From Hoyosella sp. YIM 151337 (GTDB lineage Bacteria > Actinomycetota > Actinomycetes > Mycobacteriales > Mycobacteriaceae): a stretch of 52,054 bases of DNA. A program made the translations under genes and the position numbers. Below, one piece after another: positions 51,355 to 52,054 of this stretch (positions within the stretch are counted from its first letter, which is position 1; every line of letters starts with the position of its first letter). The notes under the pieces were generated by a model. The model saw only the letters and a list, made by a program, of their open reading frames with translations. It was not told where the DNA came from and did not search any database. The stretch lies in NCBI RefSeq assembly GCF_026041215.1, contig NZ_JAPEIQ010000024.1, positions 1 through 52,054 of the forward strand, given 5' to 3'.

Positions 51355-51971
51355 AACCGAAGGTTCCTCGCGAACCGCATACGCCGCTAGTCCGCAACGA
51401 CGGTGACATCATCGAGTACGCCGACCCAGTGTGGAGAATCCACCGAACCCGCGGAGCCCATGTCCTGCCGTGGAACATGTTTCGCGAATTCGGTCCAGTA
51501 GTGACCTCGCGCTATGACCCGCACCCGCCGCAACGCGGAATCCACCCTGGTTTCGGCATCATGTACACCGCATGCAGTGTGCGCACCGCGGTCGCGGAGG
51601 TGTTTCAGACCACCCGCAGGGTCAACACCATGACCGGTGCGCCCTACCTGACTTCGTGGACGCCGGTCCGGCCGCTGAAGTTACTTGATCTCACGCAGAG
51701 CTGGGCAGTCAGAAACAACGCCGCATACGCGCTCACGGCGGCCCCGCGGCCGACCTGCCGGGCTTGGTCTCGTGCCATTCACCAACAGTGGGACGACCTC
51801 GATGGGCTGTGGGCGCCGTCCACGATGACAGGTGAATCCATGCCGGTGCTGTACGACCGGGCCGCAGCAGCGATACCGTCTGCACCTGATTTTTCGAGGC
51901 CTCTGTCTCATCCGCTGGTGTGGTCACTGATTGAACGAGCCGCCGAAACGCTCGGCTACAGCACGTACTGA
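51348..51971 (+). CDS. RES-domain toxin (NAD+ phosphorylase type)
   Basis: The GTG at 51348 overlaps the antitoxin 3' end. RES features include the N-terminal VWRIHRTRGAHVLPWNMFRE with the Arg of the motif, HPGFGIMYTACSVRTAVAEV with the conserved Glu, and the Ser in STMTGESMPVLYDRA. RES toxins, including mycobacterial MbcT, degrade NAD+ by phosphorolysis and kill the cell when not neutralised. The 207-residue protein is full length and its key residues are kept. Together with the antitoxin, it probably stabilises the accessory replicon. Confidence 0.85.
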   Translation: MVKPKVPREPHTPLVRNDGDIIEYADPVWRIHRTRGAHVLPWNMFREFGPVVTSRYDPHPPQRGIHPGFGIMYTACSVRTAVAEVFQTTRRVNTMTGAPYLTSWTPVRPLKLLDLTQSWAVRNNAAYALTAAPRPTCRAWSRAIHQQWDDLDGLWAPSTMTGESMPVLYDRAAAAIPSAPDFSRPLSHPLVWSLIERAAETLGYSTY

Positions 51972-51991
51972 CCGGGAGGGGCACACGCCGC

Positions 51992-52054
51992 TGTCAACGG
52001 CGGCTGAATCTTGACCCCTTTTCGGCAACTGAAAATTGACCCCCTCGGTTGGTT
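51992..52054 (+). mobile_element. Left tip of an IS21-like element at the window edge
   Basis: The sequence TGTCAACGGCGGCTGAATC is followed by TTGACCCC twice (52011-52018 and 52036-52043), each preceded by CTGAAT or CTGAAA, spaced 25 bp. IS21-type elements start with TG and have repeated short transposase-binding sites near their ends, commonly with TTGACCCC in this group. No gene is reached before the window ends. The identification rests on the pattern only. Confidence 0.5.

Noticed and set aside
1-52054. CRISPR array, tRNA or rRNA genes
   Set aside because: I saw no regularly spaced repeat arrays and no recognisable tRNA or rRNA sequence, though a covariance-model search was not possible.

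Overview
The window is high-GC actinobacterial DNA. The mix of LGFP cell-wall repeats, a SigK/RskA pair beside an MPT70/83-like fasciclin lipoprotein, a class F sortase, ANTAR and deazaflavin-type proteins points to Mycobacteriales (a Rhodococcus, Gordonia, Hoyosella or Dietzia-like genome); I cannot name the genus. ParA and its partner, a DnaB-N-like protein, several site-specific recombinases, two toxin-antitoxin loci and decayed transposons, with no ribosomal, tRNA or core metabolic genes, suggest a plasmid or a large plastic island.

Layout. 1-5 kb: a plasmid-type two-gene unit (one gene runs off the left edge), then a scrapyard of gene fragments (DUF2384 antitoxin, CopG antitoxin, YhcG nuclease N-terminus, LysR C-terminus) around an IS21-type istB remnant. 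4.7-8.4 kb: a membrane protein, a secreted LGFP-repeat protein and a serine resolvase. 8.6-9.9 kb: ArsR regulator plus tandem SRPBCC protein with a leaderless-type promoter. 10.6-18.1 kb: an envelope/redox block: a secreted protein made of an internal duplication, class F sortase, cupredoxin, DUF4383 membrane protein, then fasciclin lipoprotein, membrane molybdopterin oxidoreductase, RskA and SigK. 18.2-23.5 kb: recombinase pseudogene, RibD/DHFR-like reductase, GAF-ANTAR regulator, TetR and a hydrolase.

23.8-28.7 kb: a Tn3-family transposon whose ends, inverted repeats and probable 5-bp target duplication (ACACG) can be read. It splits a small secreted-protein gene, and both halves rejoin in frame when it is removed. 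Its transposase and resolvase are frameshifted; its cargo, a deazaflavin-type reductase, is intact. 28.8-34.6 kb: sensor kinase, response regulator, lipoprotein and two CNNM/CorC-type membrane proteins. 34.8-38.9 kb: plasmid-type hypothetical, small protein, tyrosine recombinase, and an AbiE toxin-antitoxin pair with a perfect operator palindrome.

39.3-46.3 kb: the most interesting metabolic unit. It has a GntR-type operator, a 15-codon leader ORF coupled to a BenE-type permease, an intact nitrilase-family amidohydrolase, a GntR/FCD regulator, a second nitrilase homologue lacking its catalytic cysteine, a DUF2848 protein, an HpaB-type flavin monooxygenase, a cupin and a flavin reductase. I infer import, hydroxylation and amide/ring hydrolysis of a nitrogen-containing aromatic or heteroaromatic acid; the substrate is unknown.

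46.4-52 kb: partition operon (parA, RHH partner, third small gene), an 0.8-kb noncoding stretch with a degenerate repeated motif (candidate centromere or origin), a tyrosine recombinase with a perfect 13-7-13 inverted-repeat site upstream (Cre/lox-like architecture), a Xre/RES toxin-antitoxin pair, and the tip of another IS21-like element at the right edge.
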